A stretch of DNA of 64,000 nucleotides from Tachypleus tridentatus (GCF_004210375.1 NC_134835.1:67486447-67550446); one strand, 5' to 3'. Positions 10,526 to 23,640 are shown, counted from the first letter of the stretch. Translations and numbers: made by a program. Notes: a model not told the origin generated them from the sequence alone.

Positions 10526-12650
10526 GTTGTTCGCTCTTCTATGTAAAATATTTTATCAACCCAAACGAGCCGTTTTTGCATATAAATTTCTCAACAAGTG
10601 GGTTTATCGACATCACTGATTAAGAAATACAGTGAATTTGCTATAATACGGATATACCTACTTATATAACAAGCCAAAGCTGTAATTCACTGATTTGTAA
10701 TATATTTCCTGGAGCAATATAGTTTTCACCGGAATAATATTTATGATGTATTCAATCATTCCTTTTAAAAATGCATTCATTTTACTTGTTTTTCTATCTT
10801 TCGTAGATAAAATGCACTTTTTCTACTTGACCAAGTTGTTATATAAAATTTAGCAAACCACGAAACAGAAATACTTCGCACTAACGAACACTGTACTTTC
10901 AACTGAAATCATACACTAATAAATCAACTTTGTTTCTTATCGAAGATGAAGCCTTGTTGAATTAAGTAGCACTAAGGTAATGAAGAATCAATAAATGATT
11001 AAATGGTAGGAAAATTGTAATTTATATTGAAGCGGTGTCGCTGAGTTCCCTTGGTTTAAGATAGGCTTTGGATTTAGAATTATGTAAACTATATAATTGT
11101 GAAAATTACTAAAAATCACAAATTATGAATTGTTCTTCTTTAGCTGAGCTAGCTATCAAAGTCCTCATTGACAATATTCCATTTTGGTGAGGCATGCTGT
11201 TCAATGCTTGATAAAGACTAAATGTTTGAGAAATATATTGTTGTTGCTTTTTATAGGAGTTATTAAACACCCGGTGATAGAGTATCCACGTGAGAAGAGC
11301 TTAATATTTATGTTATATATTATTATATTATTCTCATTATTTACAACAGCGTATTTAATAAGTAAAATTACAAACTGAAGTTTACGTTAATCTCTTATGA
11401 GAAATGTAAAACGCCATTGATCATCCAAAAATAAGTAAATATAGTAAAACACAGTCCAAAGTACATTACCCCAAAATGCTTTGAGTATATTATATGGCCC
11501 AATCAGAGTATCTGGCAAAATACTGAATGTGAAAATATGTGCAAGTCTAACCAGGTAATTAGACTTTCAGAACACAAATAATGAAATCGCAAACAGACTG
11601 AATGAATGTTCCTGGATCGCTACGCTTCAGTCAGGTTCGTAGGCGTAAAGAGATTAACTGAGCTTCACAAAAGACTTTCATTTTCATGAATCACAATATG
11701 TTAATATTACAGATTTCTAACTAAACGGATAAAATTGAATACAGATTTTGTCCGTAGAGCAACTTTAACTTGTTGTAACCGATATCTGAATCAGATAAAA
11801 TGTAAAAAGATAGTTTTACAATAAAAATAACAAAGTGGCCATTCAGAGTAGAAGAATTAAAAACGTTTTAACAAGAAAATCAACTTTAACAAAACATTCA
11901 TCATCTTTATCTTAATACAATCATTCTTAAAAACAACTACACATTTCTAGGAGGACCGAGAAAGAGATCTCGGATTCTGTAATCTGTTTACAACTTCTTA
12001 CGCGGCACTATTTCGCGTGAGTTTACAAAGGAATTACAGAAAAATTGTTTACTTGTTCACGTTCTCTCCAAGCTGTTAACATACAATGTGCCAGATACTT
12101 TACCCATCCATCTAGCGCCTTTATCCCAGCTATTGCAGCAGATGTTAAATTGCAGGTTCCTTATTTATTCACTATATATATATATATACATCTGAATCAT
12201 AACTATGGAGAAATATACTCATATACAAAAGTTAATCTGGTCTACGTTATAGAAAGGCGGGTTTATCGTATTAAACGCGCTAGAGATATACAGGGAGATA
12301 GATTACTTAAGTGCTGAAAAATGTCAAAATATCTTGAATTGCATGGCTTTGAGAACGGGAGGACCACATGTTGTTGAAGATTCGAAATCTAATGTGCTTG
12401 CGCATTTCTGATTCACTGTATAAAACCATTTTATCGTTTTGTGAACTTGGCAGTACAACATCTGATTAAAAAATCCTTATAGTTGGCCATTAGGATTTGA
12501 AAAAGTAAAATAAATTACATTCATAACAAACTCATATTCACTTTATTGCATCCATTGTAGCCACACACGAACAAATGGTATTTATGAAATTTGTACAGCG
12601 TGATTTCGGTGAACAATTGGTACAGTTTGAATATTTATACTGACAATAAT

Positions 12651-12736
12651 AGTCACGATGACAGAAGAAGGTCGAAACGTTGTTCGTTCCTCTACATAGA
12701 TTTTTTTCTATCCATACCAGCCGTTTTTACATATGT
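12651..12736 (+). mobile_element. Penelope-like element tail fragment
   Basis: Matches the tail of the 9624-10586 element: a degraded core (gtcacgatgac, gaagaaggtcgaaacgttgt), then tctac and ccgtttttacatat. It has several substitutions, including loss of the CTGACGA box, so it is an older copy. A family B SINE sits a few bases downstream. Confidence 0.7.
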
Positions 12737-12750
12737 ATTAATACCTACAG

Positions 12751-12842
12751 CCCCCCGCTAGTACAGCGATAAGTCTGCAGATTCCCCTCTGTGGGCTCAG
12801 CAGATAACCTGATGTAACTTTGCTATAAGAAAACACACACAC
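12751..12842 (+). repeat. SINE family B, internal deletion, 11-bp duplication
   Basis: Family B is about 115 bp: ccccccgctagtacagcggt, ggatttacaacgctaaaatc, B-box ggggttcgattcccc, gctcagcagatagcccgatg, tggctttgctataag and an (ac)n tail. This copy lacks the middle of the head. Identical aatacctacag at 12740-12750 and 12843-12853. Confidence 0.92.
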
Positions 12843-13710
12843 AATACCTACAGGGTTTTATTCTTGAAAACACAATTATTCAATCATTACCCACCAAAAC
12901 CGTCATCACTAAAACTTTAAAGACTGATTGTGAATTTTAGGGAACGATAAGGCCCACTTTACCTACTTTCAAAATTATAATTGGATAGACATAGGAACAG
13001 TTACCTGAAAAGTCCGATCATGGACTGTTTTAACAGCTGTAAATGATTGTGGTAGCAATATTGCATCCTCAACATCAGATATGAGACCTATTAGAAACGT
13101 GTTGTAACCTCTAAATGGTAAAGCATATCAAAAGAACTTAACCTAATGACTGACCTTTATTGATACCAATTGCAACCAGCGGCGTTCATATACTCCATCA
13201 CTTTGAGTAATTGTATGTTTTTGCCTGTTACAACATAAATTTCAATAGCCCAAAACCAATGAAGTCAATTAATTTTTTGTGTAATATACACCAGTATCTC
13301 CACCACCAGTCATCCTCAGCTAACATCATATTAGTTCAGTACTAGAGATGTGAGTATTTCTCACAAGTGATGTAATATAAGTTATTTTAGGCCACTTTCT
13401 ATTATAAATGCCACGTTTTGGTTCGTAGAATAGCAACTCCAATTTAGGTTCCTCTTTAACCCCAAAGAAGCTCCTGCTAACCCTCGTCTTTTTATTTTAT
13501 TAGAAAGTTTAGACGCTTTGCCATAAAGAAGTTAATTGGCAAATTATTTGCAAAGTATTTGCATTTTTTACAGTTATCCAAGAATGACTTATCCAATTTA
13601 ACGTATTTTCTGTTGTTCTTATTCATTATTCTAGGTCCACAAAACTAATCTATTCAATCATCTCATTTATGGTGTAATGTTTTCAAATCTCTATCAGCAT
13701 CTTCCATATT

Positions 13711-13941
13711 GCTGAGGGTCGCGGTTTCGAATCCCCATCACACCAAACATGCCCGCCCTTTCAGTCATGGGGCATTATAATATGACGGTCAATTCCACTA
13801 TTCGTTGGTAAAAGAGCAGCCCAAGAGTTGGCGGTGGGTGGTGATAACTAGCTGCTTTTACTCTATTCTTACACTGCTAAATCAGGGAGGGCTAGCGCAG
13901 ATAGTCCTCGAGTATCTTTGCGCGAAATTCAAAACAAACAA
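13711..13941 (+). repeat. SINE family A, 5' truncated
   Basis: Begins inside the head at gctgagggtcgcggtttcga, then has the complete body and tail. Confidence 0.9.
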
Positions 13942-14479
13942 AACGTAAGTGAATGATACTCTAGTTAATTTCAGGGTGTAAGTTGAGGGTGAACGAACCG
14001 GAGAGCCATTCCTGTTGTCAGAAAGTGTTGCGAAAACGCTTTTATTGTTAGAAACCTTTATGAAAACGTTCCTGTCGTAGGATTTTCAAGGACATACTTA
14101 ACATTAAAGATAAGTTATCACAATCTTACCAATTCATATCGTTTAGGTAAGCCTACTTTGAGACCATTAATATTTTACTTTGCGTTGCTTTTCTCTGTTA
14201 ACATATATTGTGACATCATCAAATAATCGAAATAACGGGATCTGACTGCTCCCAGACCCTCATCTTATAGCGACTGTAAAACTGATATCCACTTGATAAC
14301 TTCACACAATTCAAGCCCTGGTTAATTGTAACTGTAAGAGTTTATTTCATCTCTCAAAACCTATACTGTACTCACTAGTGATGTGTATTCAGCATTGTTA
14401 CCTCTCCAGTGCAACGATTTTTAACCCTAAGAGTATTATGCATATCCTTTAGCTCGAAGTTGTTTTAATCCTACGCGTA

Positions 14480-14761
14480 AGGCCTGGCATGGCCTAGCGC
14501 GTTAAGGCGTGCACTTCGTAATCTGAGAGTCGCGGGTTCGCGCCCGAGTCGCGCCAAACATGCTCGCCCTCCCAGCCGTGGGGGCGTTATAATGTGACGG
14601 TCAATCCCACTATTCGTTGGTAAAAGAGTAGCCCAAGAATTGGCGGTGGGTGGTGATGACTAGCTGCCTTCCCTCTGGTCTTACACTGCTAAATTAGGGA
14701 CGGCTAGCACAGATAGCCCTCGAGTAGCTTTGTGCGAAATTACAAAACAAACAAACAAAAC
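14480..14761 (+). repeat. SINE family A, full length with 13-bp duplication
   Basis: Flanked by identical aatcctacgcgta at 14467-14479 and 14762-14774. The head has the variant gggttcgcgcccgagtcgcg also seen at 36389-36661, suggesting a subfamily. Confidence 0.95.
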
Positions 14762-15490
14762 AATCCTACGCGTATATATATGACACCACGCAAAATGCTT
14801 AGATACTTCATCTTTTGGTTTCAATAGATAGCTCTAAGGTCACATCTGATGAAAATTATTAAACTTTGATTTAAGATAAACATTTATTTTCAACAAGCTG
14901 GAGAGGTTTATTATCGAAACTGTAACATACACAAACATTAGTTTCAACATGCTATAAAAACGATGCTTAGAAATGTTGATTTACATTTAAGATCCTTCAG
15001 GTTATTTAAAATTATACCACATGGCGAGCAACGTGACTCGAATATGCTAATTTACAATGACATCTCATTGTACAATGTAAATTTAGTTCCTTCAAATCTT
15101 ACCTTAATACATCTACGAATATAGTTAATCAGAATAAGACCAAAGAATTTTTCTAAGAGAAGGCAGGTAAGAAATAAAGTCAGAATATTTGAGCGAACTT
15201 AGACTCAGTCTGAAAGTGCTGGATCGGGATTCTCAATTGTTAATCCCATAATTGGCAAACTAACATTTACGAGATGTTAAAGACAGATATGTCATTCTTT
15301 GATCTCCAGACACAAATACATGGTACGTTTTGTGTTCTCTCTGTAACTATACTTATCTTCATTTATAGCTATTTGTATGATAATTTATAAAAAACAAAAT
15401 CAATAATACAATAGTATTGGATTGCTTTGTGCGCGTGCAAAATAAAGACCTGAAATTTGAAAAAAAAAAAAAAAATTCAGTTGGTTGTAA

Positions 15491-15614
15491 AGCCCTCAGT
15501 GTCACAGCGGCATATCTGCGGACTTACAACGCTAGAAACCGGATTTCGATACACGTGATGGACAAAGCACAAATAGGCCGTTGTGTTGCTTTGTGCTTAA
15601 TTTCAAACCAAGTT
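15491..15614 (+). repeat. SINE family C
   Basis: Family C is about 125 bp: gccccccagtggctcagcgg, acttacaacgctagaaacc, B-box gggtttcgatacccg, ggtgggcagagcacagatag, then tagctttgtgcttaatt and aaacaaac. This copy has most blocks. Confidence 0.88.
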
Positions 15615-16221
15615 ATATCTTAATATTTATAAAAAAAATTAAGTTGCAACTGAAATAAAATTTGAGAAAAAAGACTGACGTGTGTAACATCCAACTCCTG
15701 TAAAAATACTTTTTGTCAGAGGAGTTTCTGGATAAACTTATGTAATGAAAATTTTTTTCGTGTTAGAAGAACTACACGCTTGCTTTTAAATTGAAAGTGT
15801 AATTTTTGAGCGGTATTTTAAACTAAAGTGAAGTATTTATAATTGGTGCTTACAGTAACAACATGGTGAGTTTCTCTTTTAAGTTTATCTTAATAAGTGT
15901 CATCTAGGGAAACAGTGGCTTAAAATAAGAGTGTTTCACATTACAACAATGATGTGAAAATTTGGATTATTTTGGTGAAAACAAAATATAATTTTTACTA
16001 AAATTTCAAGATGGTAGCATGATCATAACAAAAGATTGAAGAAGTTAAGAAAGGCTCACAATTACAACTATGTTACAGATAAATATTTTGAAAATGAATT
16101 GGTGAATGAGACAGTTAAAAGTATGTTCTTTATTCAAGCTAGTTTAATAATATTACCAAGAAAATTACAGAAAATTAAAAGACTAATAAGATATATATCG
16201 CATTATTTGTTGGTAAAATAG

Positions 16222-16279
16222 TGTGAGAGAGTGTGTATGTGTGTATGTTTCATAAAGCAAAACCACATCAGGCTATCTG
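16222..16279 (-). repeat. SINE family B 3' fragment
   Basis: gtgtgtatgtgtgtatgttt followed by agcaaaaccacatcaggcta matches the inverted 3' end of family B. A family A piece follows directly. Confidence 0.65.
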
Positions 16280-16411
16280 GTAAAAGAATAGCTCAAGAGT
16301 TGGCGGTGGGTAGTAATGACTAGCTACTTTCCCTATATACTTACACTGCTAAATTAAGGATGGCTAGTGCAGATAACCCTCGTGTAGCTTTGTGCTAAAT
16401 TCGAAAACTAA
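16280..16411 (+). repeat. SINE family A, 3' half
   Basis: Starts at ggtaaaagaatagctcaaga and runs through gctttgtgctaaattcgaaa. No head. Confidence 0.85.
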
Positions 16412-17239
16412 AAACCAGGTATAGTAAATTGACATAATTTGGTAATGAAAAGTGTATATTTGTCTCGAAATATGACGAAAGGAGATGGATTGATGCAAAC
16501 AGTAACAGGACATAAGTTTCAGCATGAGGAAAGATAAAATTACCTTTCCCATCGACAATGTCTACATCCCTCAAGATCTATAGGTAACTAACATCGAGGA
16601 AGCGTGCAGAGTCAAGGATGCAAATTTAGGCTAGCTTCAAATAGCGTCACATTCCATGAGTAGGAAATCTCTTTGCATTACATGACAATTATTACACCGA
16701 ATATTGAACTTCCAGCGACGAAAAGGAGAAAAATAATTGTGCTGTAAAAAATAGAAATACTAATACCGGACTTAAGAGGAACACATTTTCACATATTGAG
16801 CTAGTCATAGTGAAACTAAATATTCCAGCATGTTCTTATGGGTTAATTGTTGAAACAACTATCGTAGATCTGAGGAATAAATATACTATCATTATGACAA
16901 ACGAAGAAAAGAAACCATAAAATTCGAGTCAAGTCTGGATTAGACATTGCAATATGTAAAGATATAAAGGTAGTTTTTCGACATCAAAGTTCATCAAACG
17001 TATTCACATTTTATGACAATTGTAGAAAATTTGGTATTAAATTGTGATATGATAGATGATAACACAAGATCCGTATGGCTAGGTTTGTGGAAATTTACAG
17101 ATGATCATTCTAAAGATCACGTGAGTTGCTCATGAAATATAAGGATTACTTCTTCTGTTAATGTCATGATTTAGGTTACACAAACTATATATCTCATAAA
17201 TTTATATTGAAAATGCAGGCACACTGAGTCAGTCAAATA

Positions 17240-17820
17240 ATTTACATTTGAAAAACAGGTTAAAGCTTTTAAAGAAATTGTAGACATGAAGAAAAAAGGA
17301 AAAATAAAATTTCCACTCCTTTGGCATCATTTTTTGTACTCGTGAAGAAAAAAGATGAAACAAAAGGTTCTAGAGAAATTACAAGGAGGAGAATGAAGCC
17401 ATATAGGAGGATGCCTGACCAATACCTAGGACTGACTCTATCTTGGAATCTCTAGCTGGATCAAAATGGTTTTCAAAATTGGACCTGAAGAGTGGATATT
17501 TCAAACGGAAGTTGATAAGGCCAGTTGAGAGAAAACAATATTTAAAGCAGGAAATGAAATGTGTAAACTTGTTTCATTTCTAATTGGACTATGTAATGCA
17601 CCTGCTACACTACTACATCTAATGGATTGTACTCTCTCCAGTAACTATCCTTAAACGTCATACTTATTTACTGAACGACATAATCGCATACAGGAAGATA
17701 TTTGACAATGCTTATGAAGAGTTATGGAAATTTCTGAACTGGTTGAGGAAAGTCAAGCTTAAACTGAATCCTAAAACGGTGAACATTTCCATCAAAAGGC
17801 GAGCTTCCCAAGATATATAG
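17240..17820 (+). pseudogene. Ty3/gypsy reverse transcriptase fragment
   Basis: The palm and finger blocks of a gypsy reverse transcriptase are legible. The active-site box that should read YLDD appears as TYLLNDIIAYR (around 17662), with the first aspartate replaced by asparagine and an extra leucine. It is followed by the usual KVKLKLNPKTVNI stretch and a stop at about 17820. Frames shift at least twice between 17380 and 17640. The enzyme would be inactive. Confidence 0.8.
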
Positions 17821-19157
17821 TGACAGTGCGAGTATCTACAAATCTAACTGAGATTGCACCTTGCACACCAAAGAACTTGTAAGATATAAGAGAATTTTTG
17901 TAAAATGCTCTTAATACAATACTTTAATTTTGTAAAATCACTCTTCAACATAGCTCCTCATCTACACAAATTACTTTAAAAACCAAACACGTTTTGTTGG
18001 AGTGTTGATTATGAAAAGCATTCAATAAGCTGAAGAAGAAACAGTGGGAGCAGTGTTATTCCAATTACAACATGGAAAAGAATATGCAGTTGCCTGCAAT
18101 AAAAAGGTAATAAATGTTACAGATAGGGAAATAGCTAATAAGTAATGTTTGAGCCTTAAGATATTTTCATTTTTATCCATGTTGAAAACATTTACACTCC
18201 AGAGAGATTATGTAGCATTGAAATGATTAGAGACTGTGTCCAAATCAGAAGATCATCTTGCAAGAAAGCTCTAAAAATTCAGAAGTACGATTTTACATCT
18301 GCATTCCCCTACAGACAAACAAGAAAATGCTGATGTATTATCCCCCAAACCATGTGTTAATGAATAATGTAAACACTTTGAAAAGAGGGATGCACAAGGT
18401 GATAAAAACGAGCGACCTGAAGTTCAAGAGAGAATATCACAAGATGGAACATTCACACGTGAGAATGAAGAATTAGTGTTGTCTAACACTCAACTGAAGA
18501 CACACAAGAAATAAATGTATTTGAAGCCAATTAATCAGGGGATAAAGAATACTGTAGAAAATCTCTTGTGACAAAGAGTTGTTCTATACAACCTGAAGAC
18601 TAAAATGAACTGAATATAGTGAGATTCATTCTTCTTAATAGAAGATTTTTATATCAAAAGTAAAAGATACCAGTGGACATAAACAAAGAATACAACAGTT
18701 TGTACTTACACAATCTCTGCATTCCCAAATGCTCTGTCATCTCTACAATCTTTCAATGGGTGTACATGTAAGTGTTAAGAAAATATAAGCGAGATCAAAA
18801 TAACAAAATAACATAGAGTAGGTACAGCATTACTGTGTTCGAGTGTTGCTGTCAATGTGTTTCGTTTCTTACCGCAGAGTAATAGTGGAGATAAAAACAT
18901 CATGGTTGCAATAGACTAATTCGCCAAATTGCCAAAAGCATGTGCTTTCACTAAATAGATAGCAAAAATTAAGAAAAACTTATCAATGAACAAGTTTCAA
19001 AGTTTTGTTTGCAGAAGTGTATCATATATTTGAAATATAAAAAAGTAGAACACAAGTTAATGGTGTGATGGAGATTAAAACCTCACATCTTTAATTCAGT
19101 CAGTTATTTATCTGGATGAGCATCAGCAAACGTGGAATTAAAATAATCCAATATTAC

Positions 19158-19320
19158 CTATGAGTTATCAAATGGCCCTACATGAAGCTATAGGCAACAC
19201 ACCACCATCGCTGATGTTTGAGAGGGAACTTATACTGCCATTGGACCTTCTTTACTCACATCTAGAAAACAACCACTCAGCAGGGTATTGTAGAGAATGT
19301 ACAGAGAATGCTAAGGGATA
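19158..19320 (+). pseudogene. Gypsy integrase C-terminal region, short open frame
   Basis: About 53 codons open from ATG: MSYQMALHEAIGNTPPSLMF, then ERELILPLDLLYSHL. This matches the conserved 'NTPxxLMFGRE' segment of gypsy integrases, ending at a stop. It is the best preserved stretch of the element. Confidence 0.75.
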
Positions 19321-20502
19321 ACATTGATGTCATGAATGGTTTTACCCGATAGAGATTTATATCATCTAGTGATAATATGAAAAGTTTTATGACACTTATG
19401 TTATTATGACTAGATTCCATTGAGAGTGATATGGTATGGCTGTACATCTTCCGCTGAAAAAAGGAAAATCCTCACATTTAAGCAAATGGATTGGAAAGAG
19501 CCATATCTTGTATTTAAAATAATTAGGGATGTAGTTTGAAGAATCCAGAAAGACAGACAGTTTAAGCCAAAAATCATTCACCATAATAATCTCTGAAAGT
19601 ACTTTGGTTAGAGAATGGTGACCTGAGAAACTTCAAGAGAAGAACCCGTCAACGGAAAGTCGACTTACTGAAGAGTCCTACGTTCCTGTCGAAACTACTT
19701 CCATTTAATAGAACCTCCAGTGCATTTGCTCGACCACCTATCAAGGAAACGCGTCTTCACAAATAGAACATGTGTAACAATAAGGGGCATGAGGTCATCC
19801 TATCTGTATTTCATAACCTTCGAAGAAGAGGACTACCAAACGACTTAACGAATATATAGTTAAGTTAATTGGGATTCCACAATTCAGGAAGAGGCAGTGT
19901 CACAGATATGTTTTAAACATTTCAATTTTTGCATATGTTTACTATAAGGTGCATGGAGTTATGAAAATAAATATGAAAATGAGCATTCATTAAGGTATTG
20001 TGTGACTGAGTTAGTTCGATGCCAGTTTAACAGTTGTATAACACAGTTAGAGGTAGACAGAAAGGGTCAGTTTGTCTTTGATGGAAATTCTGGAAGCAAG
20101 TTTTGTATTCGTATATATCAGGTGAACATTAACTTTTGGGAGTTCTGTTGAATGTTACTATGTTTATTTACCCTTATATTTGATGTATACATAACTCCCA
20201 ACAAACGATTATTTAAGAAATAAATAAATTAATTATCGTTGCTTGGATTACATTTCGTATTATCTTTACCAAAGGAACCAAAAGAACTCACCCAATCAAA
20301 GAACTCGTTACAACTGAATATAAAAATTAAAACTTTTGCTAATACATCTTCTTATGTGTGATATCAAGGAAATAAATAAATATATATATTTGCAGTGTCT
20401 GGTAAAAATAAATCTCATTGAAACTAATTAAAGTCAATTAATTTTGACAGGTACAACTTTTTCGCATTTTACGTTTATAAATGTTCTGCTCTCTACAGTG
20501 TA

Positions 20503-20618
20503 GCCCCCGCTAGTACAGCATTAAGGCTATGGATTTACAACGTTAAAATCAAGGGCTCGATTTCCTTCGGTGGGCTCAGCAGATAGCCCAATATGGCTTT
20601 GCTAAAAGAGAAAAAACA
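20503..20618 (+). repeat. SINE family B, full length with 12-bp duplication
   Basis: Identical ctctacagtgta at 20491-20502 and 20619-20630. All head and tail blocks are present. Confidence 0.95.
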
Positions 20619-21428
20619 CTCTACAGTGTAAAAAATAACAATAGTTTATCAATGCTACGAGATCATCGGATGCTGATTTTCATGATTTTTAGCACATCGG
20701 GTTAATTGTTTTACAAAATTATGTAAGATTCGTCTGCGTAAAAATTATTCCCGAAACCTAAAATATTCCTGTTCTTGAACATTACATTTTTGTTTTAAAA
20801 TAAAAACAAAAACAATAAACTTGAGAACATAATTTTTTGAAAGCAAGAATTCGAGAGAAATAAACTTCCCTATATAATTAATTTTCCTTGTGCTTCAGGG
20901 AACCTTTATATCATAACTGCCTGATACAATGAAATAGTATTGCTTTAATTAGTGAGGGTCAATGACGCACCACGTCTCCAGCGGAGTTTCGTGTTATGTT
21001 GATTTATGTTTCTATGACTACTATGTGTGAAAAAGGAAAGGGTGGCACATAGATCAATATTTATTATCGATACTTTCACAGAAACTTGATCTAGCGTATT
21101 GGATATATAATCACATCAGTTTATTCATGTTATGCAATAACAAACATACAAAATTACTATATGTATTTCCATGCGAGAGAATATGTGTATGTATATCAAG
21201 TTATTTAAATTTTTACACACAATTTCAATGCAAATATTCATGAAAACGTAACCAGACGAAATAGAAACTGAATAATAATGACATTGCGAAAAAGCACATT
21301 CAAAGACAACACAGTGATAACATTTGAAACTTGAGAAAACTTAAAATATAACATAATTTATTAATCTTTAGTTATGGTAAAATTTGCATATATTTTATCA
21401 CTTGTTTTTATTCTTTCCATTCCTCTTA

Positions 21429-21531
21429 GTCCCCCGGACAACTGTAAGTCTTCAGGCTTACTCTACTAAAATCAGGGATTCGATTTCCCTCGGTAGACAC
21501 AACAGATGGTCTGAAACCAATCGTTTTGTCT
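21429..21531 (+). repeat. SINE family B, diverged
   Basis: tcccccggacaactgtaagt, gggattcgatttccctcggt and acaacagatggtctg; the tail is degraded. Confidence 0.8.
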
Positions 21532-22269
21532 AGTATTAAGTAACTGTTCTGGACTTTCGATGTCTGTATGTCGGTACAGAGGAAGATATGTCTTTATTAA
21601 GTACTGAAAACAAACTTACACAGACATCTTTGTTTGTTGACACAGACAGAAGGTATGCCTATATTAGATTCTGTAAATTGGTTCACACAGAGTTATAAAT
21701 TAAGTCTCTAGAAGCCATTATATAGAGCAGTTATTAACAAATACTATGAATAAGCTTTGTTGGTTCTAAGACACGTTAATTAAGACACACTAAAAATATT
21801 ATTAAAATATTTTTCGATTTGGCGGCCATCAGTCTGCATTCTCCAGAAGGAGAATATCATAAATAAGGTTAAACTAATGAAATTCTTTATACGAATCAGT
21901 TTAGTGTTATTAAAGTCATTCCCTCTTGCAATTGTTAAGTTTACGTTGGTGAAGTAAGAGGTACTCTTAGGGTAAAGATTTTATAGCGTCAAACAATCCA
22001 CACGGTTTGGTAAACCTTTACGAATTTACTATGGTAAAGCTTATTAGAAGTACTGATTATTTAATTAAGTGGTATACTGTTCAAAAACTCAAAACCAGCT
22101 CTTATCCTTGGAACAGTTATAAAAAAAGTTTCTTAAGTTTTTTAAATCAGCTGCATTCATACTAAACACTAAAACTCTATTAAAAATAAAGCTCTGTTAG
22201 CTAAATATGACTTCTATCTTGCACTCTTTATATCTGTATTTTCTATTCTTACCATTCTCATCATTAAAT

Positions 22270-22530
22270 ACGAAAGAAAGAAAAAAAGTGTTACATCAAC
22301 ACTATAAGTTTTCTTCAGAACCTTAAACCTAAATGTGGCCTCATCTAACTCAGAAATCTTAAACTATGACAAACCTTTCATCTCAGTAATGATCTTAATA
22401 GTCCTCCTTTGAAACTTCTACAACAATTAAATGTTCTTTCTAAGGTAACAAGTCTAGGACTGAACGCAGTACTCCAGTTGTGGTCTAACCAATGACATGT
22501 ATATTACAACCGCTTTAGACTTGTATTCAA
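22270..22530 (-). mobile_element. CR1/L2-like LINE remnant (end of reverse transcriptase)
   Basis: On the minus strand LVRPQLEYCVQS is followed, with a frame change, by KIITEMKGLS and EATFRFKVLKKTYSVDV. This follows the order of the end of many CR1/L2-like LINE proteins (VRPHLEYCVQFW, RRATKII, LIETYKIL). Short and broken, it is assigned by motif order only. Confidence 0.45.
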
Positions 22531-23378
22531 TATTTATGTAGATATAGGCAAGAATTAATATATACTAATATATACATAAATTCTGTCACAAATACGTTTA
22601 ATTTCCTTTTTTATTTTTGTCCATTATTATATTACTACGCTGCATGCCTGGGCTATTATGTAGAGATGATGCAAATACTATCCTTACTATCTTGTTTGGA
22701 TTGGTTTTTAATGATTGCATCAGCCATACCAACATTTATTTCTTTTTTAAATTTTTCTTTACTTGTTCCTAGTAGGTGCTCTAACAAATATGAGAAGGGA
22801 ACCATCCCAAACAGTTTCTAAACAAAAAACAACCTGTGTCCCTCATTGTTTCAATCTCACTCTATATGCCGGAAATGAAATTTTTGTATACTAACATTGT
22901 TTAAATCTCAGTCTATACATCTGAAATGAAAATCTCATATAATTATATTATTCATATCCTTTCACCAGTTTCATCTGGTGGTCTGAAACAAATTCTAACT
23001 AACAACTTCCTCCCATAATAACTATTAAAAGAAACCCAAATAGAACCATCTTAATTGCTATTGGCTTTGACAGCCTCAACTTGAACAGGGTGTAACTCAT
23101 ATTTTACATATAAAGTCACTTCCCTTTATTTTTGGTATTCTATCCTTATCAAGCAATCTCTAACTCTGTATTAAATCATTACGTTCGCCAAAATTATCTA
23201 TGTGAAATTTATGTTCTGACCAGTGCTTTAAAGTGACTCGTTTTACTTTATACTTTGGAATTACAATAATAACAACCTAGTCTACCATTAAAATTACTTT
23301 TGCACTTTGTTTTTACACAATACGTTTCTGTACATTTTATTCCTTTTCCTTCTTCATTATTCAGGTCCTCACCACTGT

Positions 23379-23640
23379 CTAGATCTTGTTTAAAGCTACC
23401 CTAACAGTTGAATTAATATTCCATACAGACATTCCAGCCTCTACCTTATGTAAGTGCAAATCACCAAACAGCTCCTTTTTTCTATTGAACTGATCCCACA
23501 AATGTTTCCAGTCAACCTGTTTGTCCTTACATATTAACCTCAGCCGTATTCTAACAATTAGCTCATCTGACCTACCCATTCCTACATCATTAGCCCAGAA
23601 ATAAAGTATAAATACTGCATCACTATTTGCACTCTTTACT
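23379..23640 (-). other. Unrecognised open segment, possibly LINE-derived
   Basis: A 66-codon open frame (MGRSDELIVRIRLRLICKDK, then VDWKHLWDQFNRKKELFGDL), readable about 15 codons further upstream. The GRSDxLIV segment vaguely recalls the GxSDH box at the end of LINE endonucleases. It lies upstream, in the same orientation, of the LINE remnant at 22270. This is a weak suggestion; nothing else identifies it. Confidence 0.2.

Larger units (their letters stand above)
9624..10586. mobile_element. Penelope-like element 3' ends as a 436-bp inverted repeat
   Basis: Two nearly identical 436-bp arms, 9624-10059 (minus orientation) and 10151-10586 (plus), face away from a 91-bp spacer. Each arm holds the end of a Penelope-type GIY-YIG coding region, its 3' untranslated part, a hammerhead-like motif and a tail with cgtttttgcatata. 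The spacer holds the beginning of the GIY-YIG motif for the left copy and another piece of the hammerhead-bearing tail. Truncated and inverted copies with terminal repeats are typical of Penelope elements. The arms differ at very few positions, so the pair is young or kept similar by conversion. Confidence 0.85.
16490..19620 (+). mobile_element. Ty3/gypsy LTR retrotransposon remnant (pol region)
   Basis: Decayed polyprotein in order: a post-protease segment (LNIPACSYGLIVETTIV, about 16830); reverse transcriptase (VKEIVDMKKKGKI-like, VLVKKKDETKG at about 17337, LAGSKWFSKLDLKSGYF at 17452, SFLIGLCNAPATLLHLMD at about 17575); RNase H (ACNKKVINVTDREIANK, about 18093); integrase core (VAIDYFAKLPKACAFTK, about 18906); late integrase (MALHEAIGNTPPSLMFEREL, about 19170); and a chromodomain-proximal end (DWKEPYLVFKIIRDVV, about 19490). 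Many frameshifts and stops. I could not find paired long terminal repeats, so the true ends are unknown. Confidence 0.85.

Noticed and set aside
15417..15623. 68-codon plus-strand open frame
   Set aside because: Translation of a poly-A run and a family C SINE.
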